A stretch of DNA of 64,000 nucleotides from contig JBDRLU010000068.1 in assembly GCA_043812795.1 (NCBI GenBank), positions 20,730 through 84,729 on the forward strand, written 5' to 3'. The notes beneath the pieces are model-generated. The model had not been told where the DNA came from and searched no databases. It was given only the letters and a program-made list of their open reading frames with translations. The DNA is from JBDRLU01 sp043812795. GTDB taxonomy: Bacteria > Chloroflexota > Dehalococcoidia > Dehalococcoidales > UBA2162. Shown piece by piece: positions 24,464-32,588 of this stretch (position 1 is the first letter of the stretch; each line of letters opens with the position of its first letter). The position numbers and the translations under genes were made by a program.

Positions 24464-26281
24464 TCAGAGCAGTCCCAGTTCAGCCAATTTTTGCGCGTCG
24501 GGTACGCCATTAATATCCCACCCCCGCAGCCGGTAAAATTCGGGTAGCATCACGTGAAGCTCGTTTACCTGTCCCTTGGCCGGGCCGTCCGGCATCGGTT
24601 CTTCAAGCATCCGCGGCGGGAGGTTATCGTCGTGGCTGGTTATCCCCGCCTTCAGGTTGAACAGCCGCTCCAGGTTCCAGATTCTTTCCCCGGCCTGGAT
24701 TAGAGTATCGGTATCGTAGCCGGCGCCGGTGATGGTTTCGAGCATGGGCAACATGCTATCCGGCTTACCCGGCGCCTCGGGGCGGGAGGTACGGAAGCAA
24801 AGGCCGGCAGAGTCAACCGCTGCCGTGCGGTCCTGCAGCCACTTGATGATGGCTGGTTTACCCTCGATGGCAAAGGGGTCGGCCATCTCGGAGCGGAGGG
24901 AGCTGGCGCGGCAGTGGCAGCCGCCCCGGTTCGAAGTGGCATACCCTAAACCCATCCCCTTCAACGCCCGCGGGTCGTAACCGGCAAAGCCCTGCTTCTT
25001 CGTGCCCATGAATAGCTCGGGGTGGCCGTATTTTTCGGCGGCAGCATAGCCGCCATCGGCCAGTATATCACCCAGGCCCTGCCGCAGGCCGGTCATCGTT
25101 ACCAGTTTGACCATCGCTTCGGCATTACCGAATTCGAGATTGAGTCCGGCTTCTTTTTCGGACAAAAAACCACGGTCGTAAAGCTCCATGACACAGGAGA
25201 CGGCCGTGCCCATCGACATGGTATCCACTCCCAGTTCGTCGCAGATATAGCTGGCCTTGGCGATGGCCGGGAGACTGGTCACGCCGCAATTGGAACCGAA
25301 GAGACAGATGGTTTCGAATTCCGGCCCCTCGCCCTCCCCCTCGAAGCCGGCCGCGCCGACTTTCGTCCACCGGCCGCAGGCTACCGGACAGGCAAAGCAG
25401 GAGACCTTCCGTTTCAAAATAGTATCCCGCAGCGCCTCCCCATTAATCTTAGCGGCCTCGGTAAAGAGGCCGCCCTGGAAATTCTTAATCGGTATCATGC
25501 CCTTGGCCGTGACGGTATTGACCGTCCGTGCCGAGCCCTGGTGGGGGTACGAGTTGGGACTTTCCAGGCTGGTCTCGGGCGATTTTCTGAATACTTCTAA
25601 AAGGTTGTTCACTGCCTCCCGGAAGGCAGTCGTATCGGCGATAGTGATGGATTTTGTGCCCCTCACGGTGATAGCCTTCAGGTTCTTAGCCCCCATCACC
25701 GCCCCCACGCCCGACCGCCCCGCTGCCCGGTGCCGGTCGTTGATGATGGCGGCAATGTTCGATAGTTTTTCCCCGGCCGGCCCGATGCAGGCGATACTCG
25801 TTTCGCGCGCCTTCCAGTAGTCGCCGATTTCGGTCCGAATCATGTCCTCGGTCTCGCCGGTGGCCTTACCCCACAGGTGGCGGGCGGGCCGGATATCCAC
25901 GATATTATTGACAATGGACAAATAGACCGGCTCTTCGGCGCGGCCTTCGATGATGACGGCATCGTAGCCGGCGAACTTTAGCTGGGAGCCGAAAGCACCG
26001 CCCGAGTTGGAGCAGGCAATGACGCCGGTGAGCGGCGACTTGGTGACGACCATATAACGGCTGCCGCCGAGGGCAACACCGGTGGTCGGGCCGGTAGCGA
26101 AGATGAGTTTATTTTTCTCACTCAAGGGGTCGACAGTGGGGTCGACTTCATCGTAGAGGATTTTGGTGCCCAGCCCCCGCCCCCCGATATACAGTCTGGC
26201 TACATTGGCGTCGAGGGATTGTTCCGTACAGACACGTGTGGTCAGATTTACCCGCAGAATCTTGCCGACCCAGCCGTACAA
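24464..26281 (-). CDS. Aldehyde ferredoxin oxidoreductase family tungsten enzyme (AOR/BamB-like)
   Basis: 605 aa, typical AOR length. GGRGLG (33-38) and the GGSRYMVVTKSPLTG region bind the bis-pterin cofactor. Cluster ligands C295, C298, C302 (CFACPVAC) and C495 (DSAGLCF) sit at almost the same positions as in Pyrococcus AOR. Enzymes of this family oxidise aldehydes, reduce carboxylic acids, or (BamB) reduce benzoyl-CoA. Substrate cannot be told from sequence by eye. The neighbourhood of BamC/D/E/F-like genes and a Flx module argues for a low-potential reductase rather than a simple detoxifying AOR. First gene of the operon; TTG start, weak ribosome site. Confidence 0.9.
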   Translation of the reverse strand: MYGWVGKILRVNLTTRVCTEQSLDANVARLYIGGRGLGTKILYDEVDPTVDPLSEKNKLIFATGPTTGVALGGSRYMVVTKSPLTGVIACSNSGGAFGSQLKFAGYDAVIIEGRAEEPVYLSIVNNIVDIRPARHLWGKATGETEDMIRTEIGDYWKARETSIACIGPAGEKLSNIAAIINDRHRAAGRSGVGAVMGAKNLKAITVRGTKSITIADTTAFREAVNNLLEVFRKSPETSLESPNSYPHQGSARTVNTVTAKGMIPIKNFQGGLFTEAAKINGEALRDTILKRKVSCFACPVACGRWTKVGAAGFEGEGEGPEFETICLFGSNCGVTSLPAIAKASYICDELGVDTMSMGTAVSCVMELYDRGFLSEKEAGLNLEFGNAEAMVKLVTMTGLRQGLGDILADGGYAAAEKYGHPELFMGTKKQGFAGYDPRALKGMGLGYATSNRGGCHCRASSLRSEMADPFAIEGKPAIIKWLQDRTAAVDSAGLCFRTSRPEAPGKPDSMLPMLETITGAGYDTDTLIQAGERIWNLERLFNLKAGITSHDDNLPPRMLEEPMPDGPAKGQVNELHVMLPEFYRLRGWDINGVPDAQKLAELGLL

Positions 26282-26353
26282 TGTCCCGCTACTCCTCAGT
26301 CCTGGTTAAAACCGTTCCCATTGTATGCGAGACACGGATAATATGTCAATAAA

Positions 26354-26426
26354 AATAGCTGATAGCTGTCAGTACTCAGCAAATAGCAAAAAATTTCGAG
26401 AAGCTGAAAGCTGTATGCTGATAGCT
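26354..26426. repeat. GCTGATAGCTG-type palindromic repeats, copy 3 (two units)
   Basis: Units at 26354-26387 (AATAGCTGATAGCTGTCAG, then CAGCAAATAGC) and 26401-26426 (AGCTGAAAGCTG, then TGCTGATAGCT), in the divergent gap between the AOR operon and the CMD-family gene. Confidence 0.55.
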
Positions 26427-26510
26427 ACTAGATGGAACAGGAGTACTTTGGTCTTTTCCCATCTCTTGTGCTAACCTTTTACCGGTACTGATTGAACGTG
26501 GGAGGATTAC

Positions 26511-26900
26511 ATGGATAATTCTATTCAAAGAGGCAGGCAAACAGGCCAGAAGATATGGGGCAAGGCCAAGTTCCAGAAGACGGAGAAGTACCTGGGGAAT
26601 TTGGACCCATACCTGCGGGATATGGCACTGCTTTCCTGGAGCAATTTTGCCCGGCCGGTCCTCGACCTCAAAACGAGAAGCCTTTGTATGGTAGCCGCCC
26701 TGGCGATAACAGGACGAGCGGAGTTGAGGACACATACCTTCGGCGCTCTCAATAACGGTGCCACCCCGGAAGAAATAAGGGAAGTAATCAGGCAGATGCT
26801 GCCTTACGCCGGACTCGCCAATGCCATCGATGCCTTTGCCATCGCCAATAAAGCCATCGCCGAGCACCAGCCCATCAGCGATAGACCGAAGACTTCTTAG
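26511..26900 (+). CDS. Carboxymuconolactone decarboxylase (CMD) family protein
   Basis: 129 aa with the CMD core: DLKTRSLCMVAALAITGRAELRTHTFGALNNGATPEEIREVIRQMLPYAGLANAIDAF. The family contains 4-carboxymuconolactone decarboxylase and AhpD-like peroxidase partners. The AhpD CxxC is absent, so a decarboxylase/lyase-like or unknown role is more likely. GGGAGGATTAC precedes the ATG. It is divergent from the AOR operon and ends just before a tRNA gene on the other strand. Confidence 0.82.
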   Translation: MDNSIQRGRQTGQKIWGKAKFQKTEKYLGNLDPYLRDMALLSWSNFARPVLDLKTRSLCMVAALAITGRAELRTHTFGALNNGATPEEIREVIRQMLPYAGLANAIDAFAIANKAIAEHQPISDRPKTS

Positions 26901-26916
26901 TTTTGAAAAGAGGATT

Positions 26917-26991
26917 TGGAGCGGGAGACGGGGCTCGAACCCGCGACAACCTGCTTGGAAGGCAGGCACTCTACCACTGAGTTACTCCCGC
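26917..26991 (-). tRNA. tRNA-Gly (anticodon TCC)
   Basis: Minus-strand cloverleaf: acceptor GCGGGAG/CTCCCGC, anticodon stem CTGCC/GGCAG-type with loop TTCCAA giving TCC, T-arm GCGGGTTCGAGCCCCGT. The 3' CCA is encoded (26917-26919). Confidence 0.93.
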
Positions 26992-27113
26992 ACGGCTGAC
27001 CCACACCAAAATTCTACGGCAAAACGGACGGAAAGGCAAGGTGTGTGTTTGACACCCACTACTGCGAGGACTACAATCCTGCCAGAAGACGTCTGATATT
27101 GAGATGGTGAAGG

Positions 27114-27197
27114 ATGTTTCTTGGTCTAGGCATTATCGTAATCATTATCATTGTAGCTGTCATCATCTATTTTTCTACCCGCCGGAAAGACTTTTGA
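27114..27197 (+). CDS. Possible 27-residue single-helix membrane peptide
   Basis: Reads Met-Phe-Leu-Gly, then about 16 hydrophobic residues rich in Ile/Val, then YFSTRRKDF, the form of a single-pass small membrane protein with a basic cytoplasmic end. The upstream GGTGAAGG abuts the ATG, so the ribosome site is poor. No homologue is known to me. Confidence 0.3.
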   Translation: MFLGLGIIVIIIIVAVIIYFSTRRKDF

Positions 27198-27320
27198 GAT
27201 TAACTGCCATATATTACTACTCTGCCACACCGTCTATTGCTGGGGATAGAATCACTCAATATTAAGAGAGGATAAAAGGGGTAAGGCAGAAAAGACCAAG
27301 ATGAAGAGGGAGCTGAAAAG

Positions 27321-27749
27321 ATGAACACCCAAAATATTTATATTAACATCTTAAGTGAAAATTGGCGTCATATGAGACATCAAGAGACTCAGCGGATGTG
27401 GATTGCAAACGTATTTGTGGCACTCGTTGTAGGGGTATCGGCTTATTTAGGTAAAGTTGAATTAGAGGAACTTTCTTGGTTTGTTCCTCTCGCTTTTCTT
27501 ATCATTTCTGTGCTTTGCCTTCTAATCACCCTAAAATTGAACCACATTTTTGGAGTAACTAAAGATGCTATTAGTGATATCTTCGAAGACAAGAAGATAC
27601 TTTTAGAGGACAATTGGGGAAAATACGTCGGAGGTCTCAAATCAAAAGGGAAATGGGAACACCTAAAAGTAAGGTGTTTATATGTCATTCTTTATTCAAT
27701 AGCTATAGTAATATCGCTAATACTCTTAGTGTTGACTTTGACTAACTAG
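27321..27749 (+). CDS. Hypothetical membrane protein (three helices)
   Basis: 142 aa. A soluble N terminus of about 25 residues precedes helices near 28-44 (VFVALVVGVSAYLG), 52-72 (WFVPLAFLIISVLCLLITL) and 119-140 (LYVILYSIAIVISLILLVLTL), with a charged loop between the second and third. GAGGGAGCTGAAAAG precedes the ATG. It is AT-rich compared with the core genes, as are the neighbouring hypothetical genes. Family not recognised. Confidence 0.6.
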   Translation: MNTQNIYINILSENWRHMRHQETQRMWIANVFVALVVGVSAYLGKVELEELSWFVPLAFLIISVLCLLITLKLNHIFGVTKDAISDIFEDKKILLEDNWGKYVGGLKSKGKWEHLKVRCLYVILYSIAIVISLILLVLTLTN

Positions 27750-27919
27750 AAGGAGTTCAAGGTGCTATAGAAGAATACGAGTGCGTTCAAGTAGGTCATC
27801 ACAAGAAGGTTGCAGAAGTTATACGGGAATACTTGATGAATGGCTGGCATCTCCATACGTATCAAGCCACAGGTCAAGGAGCAGTGGTCACGCATTACCT
27901 GCTATTTGAAAGAGGATAG
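27746..27919 (+). pseudogene. DUF4177-like fragment without a start codon
   Basis: An open stretch of 57 codons reading EEYECVQVGHHKKVAEVI, then LMNGWHLHTYQ and HYLLFERG before TAG resembles the small DUF4177 proteins (tyrosine-start, GWxL, YLLFER end). The frame opens after TAA at 27743. It has no ATG, GTG or TTG before mid-domain, and overlaps the end of the preceding gene. It is either a remnant or the product of frameshifting from that gene. Confidence 0.45.
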
Positions 27920-27973
27920 CTATCAGGACTAACCCTGTAGTATCATTATCTACCGAAAGGGGGAAAGAGTAAT

Positions 27974-28306
27974 ATGGCAAAATGGCTTTTAGTGGTAGAG
28001 ACCAGATGTAACGATGCGGCCCGCGAGGCCGAGTTCTGCGAGTGGTATGATAAAACGCACATTCCCGATATTTTTGAGACTCCGGGCTTTGTCAGGGCGA
28101 CACGGTACGAAAATACCGAACCGTCGGAAGGTAAGGGGAAGTTTTTCACCACATACGAAATAGAGACCGACGACATCGACGCGCTCCTGAAGAGACATCA
28201 AGAAAATATGAGCAAGAAAAGAGCCGCAGGACGGTTCAGCGAGTTACTGGTAGTGGTGTCACGCGGCTTCTATAAACAGCTAAGTTCCGTAACCAATAAG
28301 AAGTAA
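27974..28306 (+). CDS. DUF4286/EthD-like dimeric alpha-beta barrel protein
   Basis: 110 aa. MAKWLLVVETRCNDAAREAEFCEWYDKTHIPDIFETPGFVRATRYE is the typical strand-helix-strand of this family, with the conserved HIPD and PGF motifs. The second half (FFTTYEIETDDIDALLKRHQENM) completes a ferredoxin-like fold. Members are small ligand-binding proteins or accessory enzymes with few defined functions. GAAAGGGGGAAAGAGTAAT precedes the ATG. GC content is back to that of core genes. Confidence 0.75.
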   Translation: MAKWLLVVETRCNDAAREAEFCEWYDKTHIPDIFETPGFVRATRYENTEPSEGKGKFFTTYEIETDDIDALLKRHQENMSKKRAAGRFSELLVVVSRGFYKQLSSVTNKK

Positions 28307-28338
28307 CTAGTGCCTCCGGATAAGCACGTCTGATAATC

Positions 28339-28725
28339 TTACTTTAAAAGACCTTGGCTAGCTTGGTCAATCTTAGCTGCCTCTTGGACAAGGCTATTTA
28401 CAAGCTGGGTTCTGGTTGAATCAATGGTTTTTGCGTTATAAGTATCAAGCATCTTCCTTAGTTGGCCGCATGCTTGAAGTACAAGAGTGAAGTATTTATC
28501 TAGTAGCTTTTGGTATTCGTTGAAATTAGTTCTGTCTTTATCTGTCGGCCTTGCTATGAAACCATTAACATTCTCTAGCTGCTTCTTTATATCACTAATC
28601 TCCTTCTCCGCATCCCTTAGCCTGTTCTGCTGAGCCTTTACCTCGGCATCGTCAGTATCTGAACTTGGTATTAGTATTTTTTCAATGGGGTCTTTTATCC
28701 ATTTGTGTATGTCAATGTCTTTCAA
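28339..28725 (-). CDS. Hypothetical coiled-coil protein
   Basis: 128 aa, almost entirely helical and charged, with heptad-like stretches (EVKAQQNRLRDAEKEISDIKKQLENV; NEYQKLLDKYFTLVLQACGQLRKML). It has no signal peptide or membrane helix. Relatively AT-rich, between other unknown genes. Family not recognised. The ribosome site is not obvious (the upstream region contains AGTATTGAAAG). Confidence 0.5.
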   Translation of the reverse strand: MKDIDIHKWIKDPIEKILIPSSDTDDAEVKAQQNRLRDAEKEISDIKKQLENVNGFIARPTDKDRTNFNEYQKLLDKYFTLVLQACGQLRKMLDTYNAKTIDSTRTQLVNSLVQEAAKIDQASQGLLK

Positions 28726-28783
28726 TACTTCAACATAGGACGTGATTGGGAGTTTAGCTTGTCTATGAGGAATAATATTTCCC

Positions 28784-29140
28784 CTACTTTTTATTCGTAA
28801 TAAACGAGAAGGTGATACTACTCCATCTATACTCTATACTGTATGTTATTTTACCCAAGTCACTATAATGGCTGCGATGCTCATAGGTAAAAGACTCTCC
28901 GCTTGCCAGATTCACGTGTTTTTCTACATGCAACTCCGGAGATGCTCCAACTCTCAAATTTACTTCTTCAAAAAATACTTCAGGTAAACGGTCAGATTTT
29001 TCAGCCTTATTTGTAACGGTGAATTTGGTAACTAACGGTAAGCCAGGAGAAGATTGATTGTCTTCATAAGTGTCAACATCAACAACCAGACTGTTGTTAA
29101 TATCTTCCCAAATACCGGCCAATCCACCTTTTTCCGACAT
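28784..29140 (-). CDS. Hypothetical beta-rich protein
   Basis: 118 aa with alternating strands (LVVDVDTYEDN, PLVTKFTVTNKAE, VNLRVGASPELHVEKHVNLASGESFTYEHRS, ITYSIEYRWSSITFSF), suggesting an immunoglobulin-like sandwich. No export signal. GGGAGGTTGGGAG precedes the ATG. It may pair with the coiled-coil gene 58 bp downstream. Function unknown. Confidence 0.55.
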   Translation of the reverse strand: MSEKGGLAGIWEDINNSLVVDVDTYEDNQSSPGLPLVTKFTVTNKAEKSDRLPEVFFEEVNLRVGASPELHVEKHVNLASGESFTYEHRSHYSDLGKITYSIEYRWSSITFSFITNKK

Positions 29141-29181
29141 CTCCCAACCTCCCTGCGATTAAATTATACGCGATTTGAATA

Positions 29182-29255
29182 TCGGGGTGAGAGGATTTGA
29201 ACCTCCGACCTCAGCGTCCCAAACGCTGCGCGCTAGCCAGCTGCGCTACACCCCG
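29182..29255 (-). tRNA. tRNA-Pro (anticodon TGG)
   Basis: Minus-strand cloverleaf with acceptor CGGGGTG/CACCCCG, anticodon stem CAGCG/CGCTG and loop TTTGGGA giving TGG, T-arm GGAGGTTCAAATCCTC. CCA is not encoded. Confidence 0.93.
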
Positions 29256-29350
29256 CCACCCAAATATTATCAGAAACGAGGGGCTAAATCTAGTTATTGA
29301 ACCTCACCCCCTTAGTTCCCCTCTCCTGAAAGGCGAGGGGGGAAGATTGA

Positions 29351-29383
29351 TTAAAGGAAGGGGGCTTCGCCCCCTTCCTTTAA
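29351..29383. terminator. Strong hairpin, terminator-like
   Basis: Perfect 15-bp stem TTAAAGGAAGGGGGC / GCCCCCTTCCTTTAA with a TTC loop, followed by AATTGTTTCTCC. It belongs to the same C/G-rich hairpin class as those at 15047 and 58117. Confidence 0.5.
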
Positions 29384-29492
29384 AATTGTTTCTCCTTTTC
29401 CAGGGAAGGTAAGGGATTTACTCGGACAAAAGGGTGGCGGGTTGTGTTGAAAGGGTGGATTTGATATGATGATGCACCGCAAGGAGGCAACC

Positions 29493-30260
29493 GTGGCATT
29501 TCAGACCATTATTCAAGACCGGCAGGGCGGGGTGGGGATTATTATTCTTAACCGTCCGGAAAAGCTTAATGCCCTGACCGCCGGTTTGACCCTGGAATTA
29601 GACCAGTGTATTACTCAATTCGAAGCCGATGATTCGGTGAAAGCTATCGTGATTACCGCCGCCGGTGACCGGGCTTTCTCGTCCGGGTTCGATATTCACG
29701 AGATGAGCCATGAATCCGACGCTGACTTTAACGAGCGATTTGCTCTCAACGTCGAGCAATACTGGCACCTGGCCGTGTGCCATAAACCTACCATCGGCGC
29801 CGTCAACGGTCTGGCCTATGGTGCCGGTGCCCTGTTATCGTCCATACTGGACATCCGCATCGGTTGCGAGCGTACCAGTTTCCGCTTCCTGGGTGCTGCT
29901 TACGGCCGGATTAACTCCACCTGGACTTTACCCTTAATTGTTGGTTTACCTATAGCAAAGGAACTCTTGTTCACGGGCCGGACGGTCGACGCCGAAGAAG
30001 CCTTGCGGGTTGGCCTGCTGAACAAACTGGTACCTTCCGCCGAGCTTCTGAAAACCGCCATTGATATGGGGCAGTCCATCGCTGCGAATAACGCCAAGGC
30101 CGTCCAGGAAATCAAGGGAATACTTAGCCGGGATGTAGGCATGTCATTGCGTGAGATGCTTCTTAACGAGGCACAGACGATAACACAGAACATGCCGGTC
30201 CTTCCCCCGACGGAGAGGTTCAAGGGTTTCCTCGACCGCAAGCCAAACGCCCCACAGTGA
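29493..30260 (+). CDS. Enoyl-CoA hydratase/isomerase family protein
   Basis: 255 aa from a GTG at 29493 with AAGGAGG five bases upstream; an earlier ATG (29466) has no site. Crotonase fold: LNRPEKLNALTAGL, oxyanion-hole motif AFSSGFDIHEMS and NGLAYGAGALL. The usual catalytic Glu of hydratases in the (E)xxLGL region is replaced here by FRFLGAAYGRINSTW, so isomerase or another crotonase activity is possible. It stands alone before the convergent por operon. Confidence 0.82.
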   Translation: MAFQTIIQDRQGGVGIIILNRPEKLNALTAGLTLELDQCITQFEADDSVKAIVITAAGDRAFSSGFDIHEMSHESDADFNERFALNVEQYWHLAVCHKPTIGAVNGLAYGAGALLSSILDIRIGCERTSFRFLGAAYGRINSTWTLPLIVGLPIAKELLFTGRTVDAEEALRVGLLNKLVPSAELLKTAIDMGQSIAANNAKAVQEIKGILSRDVGMSLREMLLNEAQTITQNMPVLPPTERFKGFLDRKPNAPQ

Positions 30261-30355
30261 CCCCCTACTTCGTGTTCGACCACCCGGAGAAGTGTCCGTC
30301 ATGACAAAGGGACAAAGGGGGATTTCAAGTCCCTGCCGATAAGGCCGTCCTGAAT

Positions 30356-30487
30356 TGTCATTCTGGCGGAGGCCCTCGGGCTGAACTCGGGCTGAAGCCA
30401 GAATCCAGAAAGAGAACGACTTACCGGATTCCAGCTTTCGCTGGAATGACACAGAACTATGGCTGATAGCTGTTAGCTGACAGCTTC
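30356..30487. repeat. Cluster of dispersed palindromic repeats
   Basis: Holds a diverged TGTCATTCTGGC...GCCAGAATCCAG element (30356-30407), a reverse-orientation copy of the TCATTCCAGC repeat (30426-30451) and a GCTGATAGCTG-type unit (30461-30487), between the convergent enoyl-CoA hydratase and porB genes. Confidence 0.65.
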
Positions 30488-31413
30488 TACGGGCAGGCGG
30501 CTTTTTGCTCCAGCTTGGCGTATTCTTGGTCCACCCGCTCCTGAATCTGTTTGATCTCACCTTCGGAAAGATGGCGGAACCGTCCCTGCAACTTCAGGTA
30601 ATCTTCTACCGGACGCGGTTTGGCCGCCCCACGGCCTAATTTGTACCGGCCGTTTTCGACTTCATAAAGCGGGAACATGCGCGTCGTCACGGCTAACCGG
30701 CCGAGTTTAATGCTTAATTCGGTAGGGAATCTCCAGCCGGTGGGGCAGGGCGAAATGATATGGATGTAGGCCGGACCGTTAATGGCGGCGGCTTTGGCGA
30801 CTTTGTCCATCAGGTCGAAGGGGTAGCCTGGGGAAGCGGTGGCAACGTAGGGGATATCATGGGCGGCGGCAATCGCCGGCATATTTTTCTTCCAGGTCAC
30901 CTGGCCGATGCTTTTCTTACCAGCCGGGGCGGTGGTCGTTGACGCACCGTAAGGAGTGGCCGAAGACCGCTGGATGCCGGTATTCATGTAGGCTTCGTTA
31001 TCGAAGCAGAGGTAAACGAAGTTGTGTCCCCTCTCCAGAGCGCCAGAAAGCGCCTGCAGGCCGATATCGCTGGTGCCGCCGTCACCGGCCATGGCCACGA
31101 TGGTAGTATGCTTTTCCGGGCGCATGCCTTTTCTCACCCGCACCTTCAGACCGGCTTCGACGCCGGAAGCGACCGCCGCCGCATTCTCAAACAGGGCATG
31201 AATCCAGGGTACCCGCCATGACGTCCACGGGAGCTGCGACGAGACGACTTCCATGCAACCGGTGGCATTAGCCACGATGACGTTCTCGCCGAGGGCTTTG
31301 GCGGCCAGCCTGACGGCCAGCGCTTCACCGCAGCCGACGCAGGCACGGTGGCCCGCCGCAAAATATTCTTCCTTGGTTACCTGCCGTTGACCGAACTTAA
31401 CATAGTTTGCCAT
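30487..31413 (-). CDS. porB: Pyruvate/2-oxoacid:ferredoxin oxidoreductase, beta subunit
   Basis: 308 aa ThDP-binding subunit. GHRACVGCGEALAVRLA carries [4Fe-4S]-ligand cysteines, GDGGTSDIGLQALSGALERGHNFVYLCFDNEAYMNTG is the GDG...N ThDP/Mg motif, and SPCPTGWRFP is typical of PorB. It oxidises pyruvate (or another 2-oxoacid) with CoA to acyl-CoA and CO2, or runs the reverse carboxylation. Last gene of porC-porD-porA-porB, overlapping porA by one base. Confidence 0.92.
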   Translation of the reverse strand: MANYVKFGQRQVTKEEYFAAGHRACVGCGEALAVRLAAKALGENVIVANATGCMEVVSSQLPWTSWRVPWIHALFENAAAVASGVEAGLKVRVRKGMRPEKHTTIVAMAGDGGTSDIGLQALSGALERGHNFVYLCFDNEAYMNTGIQRSSATPYGASTTTAPAGKKSIGQVTWKKNMPAIAAAHDIPYVATASPGYPFDLMDKVAKAAAINGPAYIHIISPCPTGWRFPTELSIKLGRLAVTTRMFPLYEVENGRYKLGRGAAKPRPVEDYLKLQGRFRHLSEGEIKQIQERVDQEYAKLEQKAACP

Positions 31414-32588
31414 TATTCTCTCACCCCGAACATTTCGAATTCTTGTTCACTGCCCTTGCGAGCGATAGCGGTCCCCTGCTTGATTATCTCTTCGAAGCCG
31501 GCGACGGAAATATCTCTCCCGCCGAGGCCGCCGACAAAACTGACTACCTTGGGTTTCTTCCTCTCGCCGTACAGTGCCGACTTCACTTCCGAGCAGACCG
31601 GTCCGGGCGGGCCACCCATCGAAAGTGCCCGGTCAAGGACGATAAGCGTCTCAGCACCCTGGACAGCCTGACGGAATTCGGCAAAGGGGAAAGGCCGCCA
31701 CAGGCGTAGTCTAATCAGCCCGACGCTCTTGCCGGCGGCTCTCATCTTATCAATGGTATCCATGGCCGTCTCGCTGTAGCTACCCATCGTCAGCAGCAGG
31801 GTGCGGGTGTCATCGGCGTGATAGCTTTCGACCGGATGGTAATGGCGGCCGAACATCTTAGCAAACTTATCCCAGCATTCGAGAATAGTGCTTTTAGCGG
31901 CAACCAGGTTGGCCTGCTGCGCCTGCTTGGTCTCGGTGTAAAGGCTGGGTGGGGCAAAAGCGCCCATCGTCACCGGTTCCTGCGGGTCGAGGGGAAAGGG
32001 GAGGTGGAGGGGAGGCAGAAATTGCCGCACTTTGCTCTCCTCCGGAAATTCGATAGGCTCGATGACGTGGGTCAGGTGAAATCCGTCCAGATGGACCATC
32101 ACCGGCAGCAAGACGCGGGGGTCTTCGGCGATGCGAAAAGCACACAGCGTATTATCCACGACTTCCTGTCCATTTTCGACGAATATCTGAATCCAGCCGG
32201 TATCGCGGACAGCCATCGCATCGGAGTGGTCGCCCCAGATACTTAACGGGGCGGATAAGGCCCGGTTAGCGACGGCCATCACAATCGGCAGCCGCATCGC
32301 TGAAGCCACATATAATACCTCGTGCATCAGCTCCAGACCCTGGCTGGCAGTAGCGGTAAAGGCCCGAGCTCCCACCGCCGCGGCGCCCACGCAGGTGCTC
32401 ATCGCCGAGTGCTCGGATTCGACCGGAACGTAGGCGGCATCTAACTCGCCGTTAGCGACCAGTTCCGCCAGTTGTTCTACGATATGGGTCTGCGGCGTGA
32501 TGGGATAAGCGGCGATGACATCGGCGTTGGCCATCTTCACGGCTTCGCCGAGGGCCTGGGAGACTTCGATACCTATCTTCTTGGCCAT
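31413..32588 (-). CDS. porA: Pyruvate/2-oxoacid:ferredoxin oxidoreductase, alpha subunit
   Basis: 391 aa from the ATG at 32588, which has GGAGG upstream and overlaps the porD stop (TGATG). The longer frame to 32651 would run through porD. EVSQALGEAVKMANADVIAAYPITPQTHIVEQLAEL is the PorA N-terminal domain and ESEHSAMSTCVGAAAVGARAFTATASQGLELMHE is its ThDP-contact region. The transketolase C-terminal-like domain follows (LLLTMGSYSETAMDTIDKM). Together with PorB it forms the catalytic core. Confidence 0.93.
   Translation of the reverse strand: MAKKIGIEVSQALGEAVKMANADVIAAYPITPQTHIVEQLAELVANGELDAAYVPVESEHSAMSTCVGAAAVGARAFTATASQGLELMHEVLYVASAMRLPIVMAVANRALSAPLSIWGDHSDAMAVRDTGWIQIFVENGQEVVDNTLCAFRIAEDPRVLLPVMVHLDGFHLTHVIEPIEFPEESKVRQFLPPLHLPFPLDPQEPVTMGAFAPPSLYTETKQAQQANLVAAKSTILECWDKFAKMFGRHYHPVESYHADDTRTLLLTMGSYSETAMDTIDKMRAAGKSVGLIRLRLWRPFPFAEFRQAVQGAETLIVLDRALSMGGPPGPVCSEVKSALYGERKKPKVVSFVGGLGGRDISVAGFEEIIKQGTAIARKGSEQEFEMFGVRE

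Noticed and set aside
29197..29412. ORF over tRNA-Pro and the C-rich hairpin
   Set aside because: It is explained by the tRNA and repeat; no codon bias.
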